Below are positions 35,401 through 46,924 of a DNA stretch of 64,000 nucleotides, one piece after another (within the stretch, counting starts at the first letter, position 1; each line of letters opens with the position of its first letter). Source of the DNA: Polyporus tsugae (taxonomy: Eukaryota; Basidiomycota; Agaricomycetes; Polyporales; Polyporaceae). The DNA is taken from positions 62,001 to 126,000 of the forward strand of contig JAHRBS010000003.1 of assembly GCA_024305745.1 (NCBI GenBank), written 5' to 3'. A program made the translations under genes and the position numbers. The notes below the pieces were generated by a model. The model worked only from the letters and a program-made list of their open reading frames with translations. It made no database searches and was not told where the DNA came from.

Positions 35401-36749
35401 CGTCGTTGAAGTCGAGGTGAGGTGTGCGAGTGGAATGGGCTGGAAAGGGATCGGTGAGTGAGGAACGGGCACGGAAGAAAGGCTCCTTATGTAGGACTCG
35501 GGCTCGCTACGGAGGACTACGAAGCGCGTGGATGCGATTCAGCAGTATGGTGCAACATACCCATGGATCAGCGGGTCTCCAGATGACATCCGGATATTGA
35601 CGGAGAGCGCAAACGGGACAAAGTTCGCGTTAACCACCCACTCTCGTCTGCATCTTGGGCTCGGAGCGGCTGTGCAGAAATCTGGGGAAGAACTAGAATT
35701 TGGAGGATGGAGGTTGAGACACTAACTGAGACCCGGACGCTGGAGAAGAGGATAAGGGCATACCGGAATGTGGAGCAGGTCGTCTGCTCAGCGTTGAGTA
35801 TCAGACACCGGCCGTGGATATGCACCATACGACGCCAGTTGCTGCGCTCGTTGTCCATGAGGACCCGTACGGTCGCATGCGGGAGATATCGTGCTGGGGT
35901 CACTTAGGCATCACCCGAGCTCGCTCCGGTCGAGTCGCGGCCGGTGTGACCACCATACATTCTCCTCGACGTTCCCAGCGGATCCGTGTTCCCGAGCGAA
36001 GCGAGCCGATCGCATGGGTTGGACTACGCGGCTTCCCAGGGTTGAGGCTTGGAAGGCAGTTAAGCTGGGCTCGAGAGTGGGATAAGATGATGTAGTCAGA
36101 TGGTTGTATAGGTCCGCACTGATGGGATGCGCACCTCCGTAAGGCTTGGACGCTTCTGCATAATGCATTGAAAGAGACGGGTGAGAATGTGGTTGGGTCA
36201 GGTGCCACTTGCACGCGTAGCGGCGTTACATCGCTTTGTGGGCTCCGCGAGGCGTGTTCTGCCGTCATTTACGGGGGCCAGTCGCCAGCAGAGTCTGAGG
36301 TTATACAACTGTCTGGGGAAGAGCGGCTTTGTGAGATACGTAGGGAGCAGTAGAGTGCCCAAAGGTCGGAGAGAACCTTAATATTCAAATATTCAACACC
36401 GATCAAAAAATGGAAATGTAAGCGCCCTCGCCGATTTCGGCCGAAACAATTTGGTTCTTCGGCTCAACCCCCGTCAGGGGTTGTCACCAGCAGACCATAT
36501 GGCGAGTGCGACCGTGCCGGAGGAGAGCGCGCTGCGCGACCTCACCACCGCCTAGAGATGAACTCGGTATGGGTACGTGAATTGAAGGTACATTTCTGTC
36601 GTAATAATTTCTTCGGACGCGTAGCCGAAAGCAAAAGGACAAGAAGACCACCGTTACTCTTTCGGCTACTATTACGACTCTTCCGGGGGCTCGTCGCCAC
36701 TGCCTCTTGTCGTCGGTGAGACAGCGACCCCTTGGCATGGGGCGTCTTT
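35401..36749. other. No supportable gene
   Basis: The first 100 bp or so are the CAP promoter. Open frames are short and low in information. Confidence 0.5.
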
Positions 36750-37500
36750 TTAGGGCTGGACGTTCTGCCTGCTCGGCAAGAGGCCGTGGCCCAGAAAGTC
36801 AGCAACGAGCGAGTCACGAGCTCGGATGGGCGCAGGGAGAAACGCGGCGGACGTACGGGAACTGGCCAGCGGCGTTCAAGTTGCCGGCGGGCGAGTACTC
36901 GCACGCGTAGAACTTCGCGGCCTGCGTTCAACCCAGTTCCAGTAAGTACAAGCCGTCTGGGAGGGATTGAACAGGACGCACGCCGAACTTGGGGGGGGGG
37001 GAAGATCCCCGAGCACCCGTCCTTGACGGCGCAGCGGACCTGCGTGGTGCTCTTCCAGACGACCTATGTGAAGTGCGACGCCTGCGGGCTCTTCGGGTCG
37101 TACTGGGCTGTGGGTGTTCAGCGCTCAGCGTCGGGATCGGCCACGGCGCCGGCATCGATATGTATCATGGCGTACTGACAGGCTTCGCCCGTCCATGACT
37201 TGGCGGCGGCGGCGGCGGCGATGCCGTAGTCGCCAGTTCGGGCGGCAAGGTTCTGGTTCTCTGCAGGCGCGAGTGACCATAGGTGTCCCGCGAGTCCATC
37301 GCTTTGTGGGGTGTGGGTGTTGGGGGAACAGTTCGGACATGCCACCTCAGGGTCCGATGGCGCCGCCCGAGTGCTTTAAGACGCACTTGTTGACCCACGT
37401 CTGCGCCGCGTTGGTGAGGGTGTCGTTCGGCTGACCCGACGGAGATAATTTACGCACCTCTGGCATAATTTGGACGTTTCTGGCCAGGTTGAGCTCGGCG
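36750..37500 (-). pseudogene. CAP/PR-1 pseudogene (copy 2)
   Basis: Pieces of all five CAP exons remain in order: AAQTWVNKCVLKHSGG (near 37420-37370), AARTGDYGIAAAAAAKSWT, SPQASHFT, VVWKSTTQVRCAVKDG, FYACEYSPAGN, and the last exon coding QNVQP (36768-36750). The signal peptide exon is degenerate. The Gln codon of SHFTQVVW is now TAG (37064-37066), and a run of 11 G (36991-37001) replaces the normal sequence and shifts the frame. One Cys of the QVGCAV motif context has become QVRCAV. Confidence 0.88.
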
Positions 37501-37743
37501 GAGTGACCGATGGTGGGGGTAGTAGCGGGTCTTGTGGGAGGGCAGGGACAATTTGGTAGTGAGTGGGGAGAAGGTTGGAAGGGAGAAACGTACGAGAGCG
37601 AGAGGAGGAGTCGGACACGCGCGAGTGGGAACATCCGCGTGATCGTGACTGTGGGCGCCCATGACGTCTGCAGACTGAGCGCTCGGACTCGGACGGTGGC
37701 CACTGCCAACTCGTCCTTTGCGGTGTGTATCGTCCTCAGCTTG

Positions 37744-40700
37744 ATGCTCCGCCACGTCGCTCGCCCCCAGCTGCCGCTCTCTCCCAACCGGATCCTCTCC
37801 CACCCATCTCTCGCTCCTCTCCCCAGCCGTGCTCCCCTCTCCCGTCTCTCCCCATCCATCCACCTCACCTCGCCCCCAATTCTTTCCCGCTCATATGCTC
37901 AAGGCCCGCCGAGAGGTAATCAAGGAGGCCTCCCTGGCTTCTCCCCCATGGGTCAACCCCGCCAGAAGGGGGATGCTCTCAAGGAATACGTGAGTCTCTC
38001 CGTTTTCTTGGTATTCCACACCGTCCCCTCCTCGAGCTCTGTACGTAGGAATATCCACTGATCATATCCTGCACAGAGCGTTGACCTGACAGAGCTGGCA
38101 AGAAATGCCGAGCTCGACCCTACCATCGGCCGTGACGAAGGTATGTGCCCGCAGTCTTAAGTTACATCTTGTATGCGTTCCTCATCTCCCGGGTAGAAAT
38201 CCGTAGAACTGTACAGAGTAAGTAAGATGCTCATCTCCGCCGTTGCTACTGTCTGAGATGATGAAGTCCTCTCGCGTCGCACAAAGTCTAATCCAGTCGT
38301 ATGTTACCAGTTGTTCAACGACCTGCTCTTGTGCTGAATTTACGGATACAGCTTATCGGACCGCCCGGTGTCGGCAAAACAGCCATCCTTGAAGGCCTTG
38401 CGCAACGGATAGTCGCAAAGGAAGTCCCGGAGGTAATGTGGTGTTCGTTGCTCCCGTCCTGTCGCTGACGTCATGCTGTTTTCAGTCCCTTCAAAACAAA
38501 CGCGTCCTGTCCATTGACCTGGCGGCGATCGTGGCGGGGTCTGGTATCCGCGGCCAGTTTGAAGAGAAGTTCAAAGCGTTGATCAAGGACATCGAAGACG
38601 AGGTGCGTTCTGCCTGCTCTCGTTCTCAGCTAAACGCGTCTGACTTGGTGTCTAGGCACGGGATGTGATCTGTTTCATCGACGAAGTCCGTACGTGACCG
38701 TCTACGTCCCTCTCGTGGCGGAAAACTAAACGGCTCGTCCAGACATGCTCTTCAACCTCGGCAAGGCCGAAGGCAGCGTCGACGCGGGCCAGATGATCAA
38801 GCCCGCCCTCGCCCGCGGCCTGCAGCTCGTCGGTGCAACGACCCGTGCGTTCCCCTCTCCCCTTATTCTCCCTTTTCTTTCTAACCCCCGTCCTCGTCCT
38901 TGTCCTCGTCCCACCAGCCGACGAATACCGCAAGACGATCGGCAAAGACGCCGCGCTCGAGCGGCGCTTCCAGCCGATCACGATCGACGAGCCCACAGTC
39001 GAAGCTACCATCTCGATCCTGCGCGGCCTGAAGCCGCGCTACGAGGTGCACCACGGGGTGGGCATCGCGGACGGCGCGCTCGTCACGGCGGCGGTGTACG
39101 CGGCGCGGTACATCTCGGACCGGTTCCTGCCAGACAAGGCGATCGACCTGGTGGACGAGGCGGCGTCGGCGCTGCGGCTGGCGCAGGAGAGCAAGCCGGA
39201 CGAGCTGGAGCGGCTGGAGCGGGCGGTGGCGACGCTGGAGATCGAGCGGGAGAGCCTGCGGCACGAGAGGGACGCGTTGAGCGCGGAGCGGCGGGCGGCG
39301 GTGGAGGGGGAGCTGGAGAGGAAGAGGGGGGAGGCAGGGCGGCTTGCGGAGGTGTGGCGGGCGGAGCGGGCGAGGCTGGAGGGGATGAAGGCGGTGAAGG
39401 CGCAGCTGGAGGAGGCGAGGCGCGAGCTCGAAATCGCGCAGAGGCAGGGGCAGTACGAGCTCGCGTCGCGGCTGCGGTTCGCGACGATTCCGGAGCTGGA
39501 GAGGCGGCTGCCTGCGGAGGGGGAGCGCGGGGTGGGCGAGGGCGAGGACGCGGAGGGTCCGCTTGCGATGTTGCACGATCGGGTAACGAGCGCGGATATC
39601 GCGAGGGTGGTGGCGAAGGCGACGGGGATCCCGGTGCAGAGCTTGTTGAAGGGCGAGAGGGAGAAGCTCGTTCATGTGAGTGCCTTTCTTCTTCGTGTGG
39701 GTTTTCAGGAGGAGCTCACGACGATTGGTGCGTAGATGGAGGACGCGTTGAAGAAGCGGGTCGTCGGCCAGGACCACGTCGTTGAGGCTGTCAGCGACGC
39801 GGTGAGGATCTCGCGCGCGGGCTTGCAGGCGCCGAATCGCCCTGTCGCGTCCTTCCTTTTCCTGGGGCCAACTGGCGTCGGCAAGGTCTGTTTGCCTCTC
39901 ACGGACTCCAACTTTCATGTACGCTGACGATGAGGATAGACGGAGTTGTGCAAGGCTCTGGCACAGTTCCTGTTCAACGATGAACAGCGTGGGCTGTGCG
40001 CGCCATGATTCTATCTAGTGGGGTGTATGCTAGAGAATGCTAATTCTATGCTCACAGGATTAACATCAACATGTCGGAGTACCACGACAGGCACACGATC
40101 TCCCGGCTCATCGGTGCCGCGCCCGGATATGTCGGGTTCGAAGAGGGCGGCCAGCTCACAGAAGCGGTCCGGCGCAAGCCATATGGCGAGTCCCACCTTC
40201 GCCCGATTCCTCACACACACATGCATACTGACCGCGTCCCGTAGCGGTGATCCTGCTCGATGAGCTCGAAAAGGCGCACAAGGACGTCGCGATGATCCTC
40301 CTCCAGATCCTCGACGAGGGCAGCATCACCGACTCGCAGGGCCGCAAGGTCGACTTCAAGAACACCATCATCTGCCTCACGTCCAACCTCGGCTCCGACA
40401 TCCTCGCGCACGCGTCCGCGTCCGACCCCGAGTCCGGCGCCATCACGCCCGCCGCGCGCGAGGAGGTCCTCGAGCGCACGACGGAGTACTTCCCGCCCGA
40501 GCTGCTGAACAGGCTCGACTCGATGCTCGTGTTCAACAAGCTCTCGAAGGCGTCGATCCTGAAGGTCGTCGACCTCCGCCTTGAGGACGTCGCGGAGCGG
40601 CTGCGGCACCGGCGCATCGTGCTCGACGTGGACGCTGGGGCGCGCGAGTGGCTCGTCAGGGCGGGCTACTCGGAGACGTACGGCGCGCGGGCGATCGCGC

Positions 40701-40982
40701 GCATCGTGCGGACGGAGGTGCTCTTCCCGCTCGCGCGGAAGCTGCTGAAGGGCACGATTAGGTGCGTCTCTTTTTTCTTCCGTGGTCCGTCCGTTGAGGG
40801 GTGGGTGCGCGGTTGTTGATCCGTGAGTGGGATTTTTGTGCAGGGATGGGGACGTGGTGCGGATCCGCGCGTCGGAGGACGGGAAGACGCTCGAGATCGA
40901 GGACAACCACTCGCCGGACCCGACGATCGCGACGAGTGCGATACCTGTCGAAGCTTCGACGTTGGAAAATGGGGACAAGTGA
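37744..40982 (+). CDS. HSP78: Mitochondrial ClpB-type disaggregase Hsp78
   Basis: Fourteen exons (37744-37989, 38077-38140, 38197-38217, 38267-38298, 38352-38432, 38486-38602, 38656-38689, 38743-38844, 38918-39675, 39736-39885, 39940-39995, 40058-40185, 40245-40761, 40844-40982) give 814 aa. An Arg/Ser/Pro-rich presequence without acidic residues points to mitochondria, and the Clp N-domain is absent, as in yeast Hsp78. Two AAA modules follow: Walker A GPPGVGKT (about 124-131) with CFIDEVHML, a coiled-coil middle domain rich in Glu/Arg, and Walker A GPTGVGKT (about 529-536) with [10 protein letters not shown]. The C-terminal D2 small domain is complete. It refolds aggregated matrix proteins with mtHsp70. 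The intron at 40186 uses a GC donor (gcgagt). Exon 3 is only 21 nt. Confidence 0.96.
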
Positions 40983-41249
40983 GGGACGGCGTCGGCGTAG
41001 ATGACGCTGGGGGGTTGATCGAGGAATTCGAGGCAAGGGATCCAAAACTTCACTCGACGCTAATCATATGATCTAGACAACACGCCGTATTTTGTAGGGT
41101 ACGATATCGATGCCGTTAACGGGCTTGGATTGGATAATCACCACTCAATTGTAGTATTAGCACATGTTTCACGCACGGATGTATCCACACCCCTCACTCA
41201 CAACATAGCAGAGAGCTAGAGCTAGAATGAATATCTCGCCGTCGGGCGG

Positions 41250-42503
41250 ACTCGAGGCCTAAATTCGCGAACCCAAGAGTGGGATAGCCAAGATGATGGC
41301 CGTGTCATCAAACGTGCTCACGCCGTGACGCACACACCACTAACACGGCGCGGTGGAAACAACGGGAGGCTGAACGACAAACATTTCAGCGGGTCTGGCC
41401 AAGAGTATGAGAGGGCAGGGGCTAAATAGTAAAAGGGGATGGAAGCCTGAAGGCAAACAGACGTACCTTCGACGCCCACACCCCGCGGGTATCCATCAAC
41501 GATCCCGGCCCTTCCTCCTCCCGTGCAGGCTCGGGGTCCTTGAGCGCAAACAACTCGAGAGCGATCAGCCTGTCCTTGTCTATTCCCCCCCGGTTCGCGG
41601 ATTGCTGTAGGTCCGTAACCATCACCCTCCATACATGATCACGAGCAGACAGAGCACGCACATTCACCTAACACTGCTTGCAGCAGCAGCGCGGCTTCCA
41701 GTCAAGTCTGGCGGATGGCATCTAGGCCTCCCAACGTACGCCTTGAGGGATGCGCTCGACTTCGAACGCACAGTGACGTCGAACTAAGTGCGCCCCTTCG
41801 AGCCGCAGGCGTACTCGAGACGGTTGCGTTGGGTTGTCAGGCACGTTTTGCTACGCGCCTCTGCGTACAGCTCGGCCAAGCGGTCGCCGACGGCTCGCCA
41901 CAGTGGGCGATACTCCTTTGCGCGGACGACCAGCTGGCCGAAATCCACGCCCAGGCCCTCGCCAATCTCACGCGCAGTGAATCCCAAATTCGGAGGACGG
42001 TGGACGGTAATACGTGGCCGAGCCGCGCGCTCTCACTCGCGTGGTGCAAGGCGAACGCGAGACTCGTGTGCGCTGGGTGGCCGACACCGGCCACAAACGG
42101 TCTGCTGGCGGCGGTGGTGGCCACTGGCGCTCGTCGACCGTGTAGTTTATCCACTCCGCGTCGGACGCTCTGAACTTTTGGTGTTGCGCGTGCGCAGGGC
42201 AGGAGTGCGCGCGAGCGATGGCGCGGTCTGGCTGGCGAAGTCGCCGACGTAGGCCGCCTTGTCGTGCGCGGGATCGAGGACGGCCTCGGGGTCGAAGAGC
42301 GCGCCTTCCCGGTTCACTCTGGAGTCTGAATATCGCGCGGCCGGACATGTGCCTGTCACAGCCGCATCAGCACCAATCGCAACGCGGTGTCGAGCGTAAG
42401 TACTTGGGGTGGTGGCTCGATGGAGGACCATGATGAGGATGATCCCGTGTCTGATAACTTGGACGCACCTGACTGCGGTCTCGTCGGGGTCGCGAGCTGC
42501 CAT
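41250..42503 (-). pseudogene. MYND zinc-finger pseudogene, inverted relative to its paralogues
   Basis: Minus-strand pieces in order: DETAVR with the exon 1 donor (about 42465), AYVGDFASQ, RASDAEW, GHPAHTSLAFALHHASESARLG, REIGEGLGVDFGQLV, RAKEYRPLWRAVGDRL, a broken MYND region near 41800-41690, the tail end EEEGPGSLMDTRGVWASK (about 41480) and a last exon coding PPVVSTAPC (41380-41340). At least three frame changes separate them, and most of exon 1 and of the acidic tail is gone. The 3' flank down to 41250 matches the flank after 30033. Confidence 0.88.
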
Positions 42504-43275
42504 CCACTATTAGTACTATACTTACTATAGTACTATTCGTCTATGACTCGCGTGGCGGCCCATTTTGCGAGGTACAGTATTCGGCGCATTCCCTAAGCTA
42601 TGCGGGGCGGTGGTGATGAGTGTGGTGGTGGTCGACGTCACAGGCGGTTTTGATGGCGAGGCACTTAATATTCGTCCATCGCGGGGAATCTCGATCGACT
42701 CTGGAGGACTGCGGTTGGAGGTGTGGCTTGGCCACTCTTGGCCAGTACACGATCAGTCAATGTCGGTGCGGTGCTCAGCCTCTCTTGTTGGGCGCATACA
42801 TGTACCGCGCGCTCAGGGCGGGGGCGTCGACCGCAGATTGCTCTCACTCGTCCTCAACGCAAAACAAACGGTGCTATCTACACACTGTACTGTAGGTCCT
42901 CACCTTTCGGGTTGTTTCCAGAGCTCTAGACAATCTCTCTATCCTTCAAATCCTGCCACACATTCCTGCGACGAGGGTCCACGATGGTTAATGTGGTGGC
43001 ACGGCGCTGTGCCTGATTTGCGCGGTGCGGCAATATTCAGATCTGGGTTCTAAGGCGCTGATCCCCATCTTCTGCACCATGTTGCTGAAACCTATCCATA
43101 TCCATTCGCATCATAGCCCCGCGTGCTTAGCGACCCCACGCACGATGCATATATAAGGGTCCTCCCTCTATCCTCGTTCCCCTGTCGCCAGGTGCACCCC
43201 CATTTCTCCCTTTCGCTCTCCTTCATTTTTTTTTTCACTTGTGCAGCGCACATTAACTTTTTGGCTTTTACGACA
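42504..43275. other. Intergenic with the CAP copy 3 promoter
   Basis: No gene is seen. The right end carries the promoter described separately and a pyrimidine-rich leader. Confidence 0.5.
43150..43156 (+). promoter_or_regulatory. TATA box of CAP copy 3
   Basis: A tatataa element lies 120 bp before the start codon at 43276 and is followed by a C/T-rich stretch, a typical strong fungal promoter arrangement. Confidence 0.6.
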
Positions 43276-44224
43276 ATGAACCGCTTTGTGTACTTCCTGC
43301 TCTCCCTCTCCCTCCTCCTCGCTCTCTTCGTCAGCGTCGAGGCCATCCCCGCTCCCCGCCACCGCGGTACCTACAAGCACACTAAGGGCACTTCCCACAA
43401 GGGCACCTCTCACAAGGGCACCTCCCATAAGGGCACCTCCCATAAGGGCACCTCCCATAAGGGCACCTCCCATAAGGGCACCTCCCATAAGGGCACCTCC
43501 GCCAGCGACATCAAGGCATACCTCACCGCGCACAACGAGTTCCGCGGGAAGCACTCCGCCCACCCCCTGAAGTGGAACAGCACCCTCGCCGCCGCCGCCC
43601 AGAAGGAGGTCGACCGGTGCATCTTCAAGCACTCTGGCGGAGCCTTCGGCCCCTACGGCGGTATGTCACATTTGTCGCCGTACGATCGCGCGTCATATCT
43701 CGATACTCACCCGCTTCGGCAACCGCGCAGAGAACCTTGCTGCTGGCACCGGTAACTACAAGATTGCGGACGGAATTAGGGGATGGACCAACGAACTTCG
43801 TGAGTGGCATCTCAGCCAGGCTCTCTGGTCTGAGCGGAGCGTTGACGTTGACGGTCCGCTGCAGGCCACTACAACCCGCAGAACCCTATGCCCTCGCACT
43901 TCACCCAGGTCGTCTGGAAGGGCAGCCAGCAGGTCGGATGCGCCGTCCAGGACTGCCATGGTATCTTCGACCCCAAGTACGGCGTCAGTCGTTTTGCGTC
44001 CCTCTTGTGTGGAGGCGCACGTTGAACTTACTCTGTTCTGTCGACGTTCGCGCAGGTCGCCAAGTTCTACGCCTGCGAGTACTGGCCCGAGGGCAACATC
44101 CTTGGCTTCTTCCCGTACGTTCTTTCTGCGCCCGTCCGTTCGATCCGCACTCCGCCGGTTACTGACTTGGTGGCGCGGCGCCTCTGGTCCAAACAGGGAG
44201 AACGTCATTGTCAAGAAGCCCTGA
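43276..44224 (+). CDS. Secreted CAP/PR-1 family protein with an HKGTS repeat (copy 3, intact)
   Basis: Exons 43276-43660, 43731-43799, 43865-43983, 44056-44114 and 44197-44224 give 219 aa. The signal peptide is FLLSLSLLLALFVSVEA. It is followed by a low-complexity segment with seven HKGTS units, absent from copy 1, and a complete CAP domain (YLTAHNEFRGKH, FKHSGGAFGPYGG, ENLAAGTGNY, SHFTQVVWK, QVGCAVQDC, YACEYWPEGN). The C-terminus is ENVIVKKP. Intron phases match copy 1 exactly. The basic His/Lys-rich insert could bind metal, nucleic acid or wall polymers; this is a guess. Protein likely secreted. Confidence 0.93.
43396..43500 (+). repeat. Minisatellite: seven 15-bp units coding HKGTS
   Basis: Seven consecutive 15-bp units follow a diverged unit coding TKGTS (43381-43395). 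The last five are identical (cataagggcacctcc) and the first two use CAC for His, so copies spread from the 3' side. It lies within the coding exon and stays in frame. Confidence 0.97.
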
Positions 44225-45160
44225 GCACCACCGCCATCACGGGCACATACCAAGGGACCGGCACGACGATTGTCACGCCGAGGATTATTCAGAGGAGAGG
44301 TCGCGACGAGTACACAGTTGTGATAGCCAGCCGAGACATGCCTCTCTCTCGTTACATTTCTTTTGTACGCGCTACATACGCATCAGAAATGTACGACGTG
44401 TCTCACCAGATGCTGCTGCTACGTTGCTGCCTGTTCGCGCCGATGTCATGACTCCGCTCCGCCGCTGTGGGATCCAGGGCAATTCTTCCACGTCGGTTGT
44501 TCATTCACGCTCACTGCAGCACTGCAACCGCCGGTGACTGGTGAACGTTGTGAACGGCGCCGCTTCCACACTGGATCTACTTACAGTAGTTATATACACT
44601 TCGACACATTCAAGTTCTACGAGTTTCTGAACCCGACATAACTCTGCCTCAGATCATGACCATCGCCATCCGCCTTGGTTCCATGCTGACTCAATTGGAA
44701 AGTCGAGGTTCGGGGGGGTGGGGAACCCAGCGCGAACCGGACGGCGCCCCGAGTCCTCGTCACACCGGAGCCCGGCCCGGGTCATCCGACTTGCTGCGAA
44801 GCGCCAGCCAGCACGGTGACGTTCAAGTTTGTCTCTTTCGTTTGAACTACTCGACCCTGGTGCTTGAAGCTCGATGATCTGACTCGGTCACTAAACCCTT
44901 GTGCTCCTGTCGATAGCGGTCATTGTTGGCGGATGTACGTATCGTGGGCTAGAACGGTATGATCCGTACGTGTTTTAGCCTCCTAACATGTTGCAAGCGG
45001 AAGGCAATGGCCATGTGCGTCATTCTCCCTTGCATGTAGGTCGACGTCATACCAAACGACTTCACAGTGCAGGCAAGGTGGCGGCACGAGCTTTGGGAAA
45101 AGAACTACTCGTACCGTCTTCGTCTTCTACACACTGGTACTCCATCCGTGTCCCTCTTCC
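44225..45160. other. Intergenic, no supportable gene
   Basis: The first 230 bp are the CAP 3' flank, shared with the flank of CAP copy 1. Nothing recognisable follows. Confidence 0.55.
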
Positions 45161-46435
45161 ATGCATCCCGCCGCACAGCTCGAAAGCTCAGGCTTAGGTC
45201 TCTCCGACGCGCAGCAAATGCTGGATGCCCTGGATCAGTTTATCGCCAGACTGGATCCCCAGGACGCCGAGTCCTTCGAAGTCATCCAGCTCGCTCAAGC
45301 TCTGGCCGCCATTATCTCTCCGGTTCGTGCTTTTGTTGACTTTCCCCGCATTCAAGTTGTCCGAGTTTCCTTTCGATCTGATCTTCCTCCAGACCACGGT
45401 TTTGCCGAACATGCAAAGAGCTCAGGATCGCGTCGATGTGGAGGTGACCGTCCTCTGGCTTACCTTCAAACCGGACGGCAAGGAGAGGGTTCGGGCTCGC
45501 GGCGCCATGGAGGTCGAGGGCAATTTCTTGACTCTAGAGACCACAAAGCAGCTAGTCAAGCTCGCGTTGGACCACGTGTCTCGTTACGTGAGTTCTGAAT
45601 CTGGATTTCGCAACGTTCCATCCCCCTCAGACAACCTCGACTGATCTCCACTGGCAGATAGAGGGTGGATGCCGAGTAGTCGCGGACGTAATCCTCCTCC
45701 GCGTGTCCGCTGTACTCAGGCGCAGGCACGAGAGGGTATTCATCATCCACGACTATCCGCTCGATTTCCAGGTGGACGGAACCCGCAAATACGGCGGAGT
45801 CGTGGATTACATCGTCGCAAAGTATCCCCCGATAGGTCAGTCGAATGGGAAGGCTTCTTCCATTGTTGAGAGCGTGCTGACGCTTGTTTTGTTTGTTGCA
45901 CATGCTAGCCAGCGCGATTATTGACTCACCGGATGAGGTGCTGAAGTCAGAGTGGTACAGGAAGCTGGGATCGGCAAATATATTCGCCGCGAAGACGCTC
46001 GACCGGCTCGAATTCGGCGTCCCGCAGTGCGTGTTGGCTGCAGCATCGTGGTGCCACTATGGGCGAGTCGATCCCTGCTTCTTCGTTCTGCCTGACGTGC
46101 TGATTGTTGCGCCTGTTGCGCCTCGTCCTGGTCGGTAGGGGTGAGGAGGTGATGAGGGGCGGAGTGACCACTGGCGATCAGTGGATCTTCTTCGCCTACC
46201 AGCGCGGCGACCAGGGGAGCTGTTACGCCAGGATTGAAGTCTTCCGGGTGGGACAGGACTTGTCAAACCTTGACTGGATCCTCGGCGTCCTCATTGACTG
46301 GGTAGGTGATAGCGTGGTCCAGACGTCGTTGGCGTGCTGATTGATCGTGGACAGGTTGAGGACGCGACAGTCTTTGACCCTTTCGAACACTTTGACCTGG
46401 CTTCCAAGACACTTGACGCCGAGATGTGGGCATGA
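45161..46435 (+). CDS. Hypothetical protein, six exons, 292 aa
   Basis: Exons 45161-45322, 45393-45587, 45658-45835, 45909-46026, 46157-46301 and 46355-46435 join in frame. The N-terminal part is helical (SDAQQMLDALDQFIARL), the middle has a beta-rich look (VDVEVTVLWLTFKPDGKERV, RVFIIHDYPLDFQVDG) and the C-terminus is QWIFFAYQRGDQGSCY, LDWILGVLIDWVEDATVFDP. No signal peptide or membrane segment. I do not recognise the family. The intact splicing and clean codons in a block full of pseudogenes suggest it is functional. The exon 5 acceptor (gatgag) is weak. Confidence 0.7.
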
Positions 46436-46924
46436 GGAGGTCCATGTGGTACAGGGAACGTGGATGGAGAGGTCGGTATCGGTTCGATGAAGAGGCTCAC
46501 AAAGGTGATAGGACACCGTCATCCAATAGGGTACATCATCATTCAAGCTAATACCCCCTATTGTTTGACGCAGCGAACTTGTTCAGATAAGGGGGGCTCT
46601 GCCACTGAGCCGGGCGGCGTAGCTAAACACCTCCCATGGACTGTCACTTGGTCGCGCTGAACGCCCGGAATGAACACACGTCTATCAAACGATAAACCAC
46701 ACTGGTCTTGTGTCTCGTAAGTATCTCGCCTCCGTGCATCTATAGGCATCTATGCAGCCTTAGGGTGTCATTCAAACTTCACTTCTATTGCGCTCGCTAC
46801 CCTTTCGATGCGCCCGCTGCCATTTCGACGCGCCGGTTCCCATGGGCGCGACCGTATTTAAGCATGCAGTCGGAGCCTGCCTCTACTATCGCTTGATCTC
46901 TCCGCACCGTTCGTCCTGCCCCGA
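46436..46924. other. Intergenic with a TATA-like element before P450 copy 2
   Basis: A tatttaag element at 46855-46862 lies about 65 bp before the start codon of the P450. No gene is seen. Confidence 0.45.

Noticed and set aside
36325..36355. A third copy of the peptide CEIRRE also seen near 310-330
   Set aside because: The DNA match is short and imperfect, with no flanking similarity; it looks like chance.
38745..39918. Long extra frames of about 345 aa on both strands over HSP78
   Set aside because: They overlap the D1/middle-domain exon in other frames and owe their openness to GC-rich codons; their residues are low-complexity Gly/Ala/Arg or Arg/Leu runs.
43396..43500. Short regular repeats as a CRISPR array
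   Set aside because: Units are contiguous 15-bp codon repeats with no spacers, within a protein-coding exon of a eukaryote.
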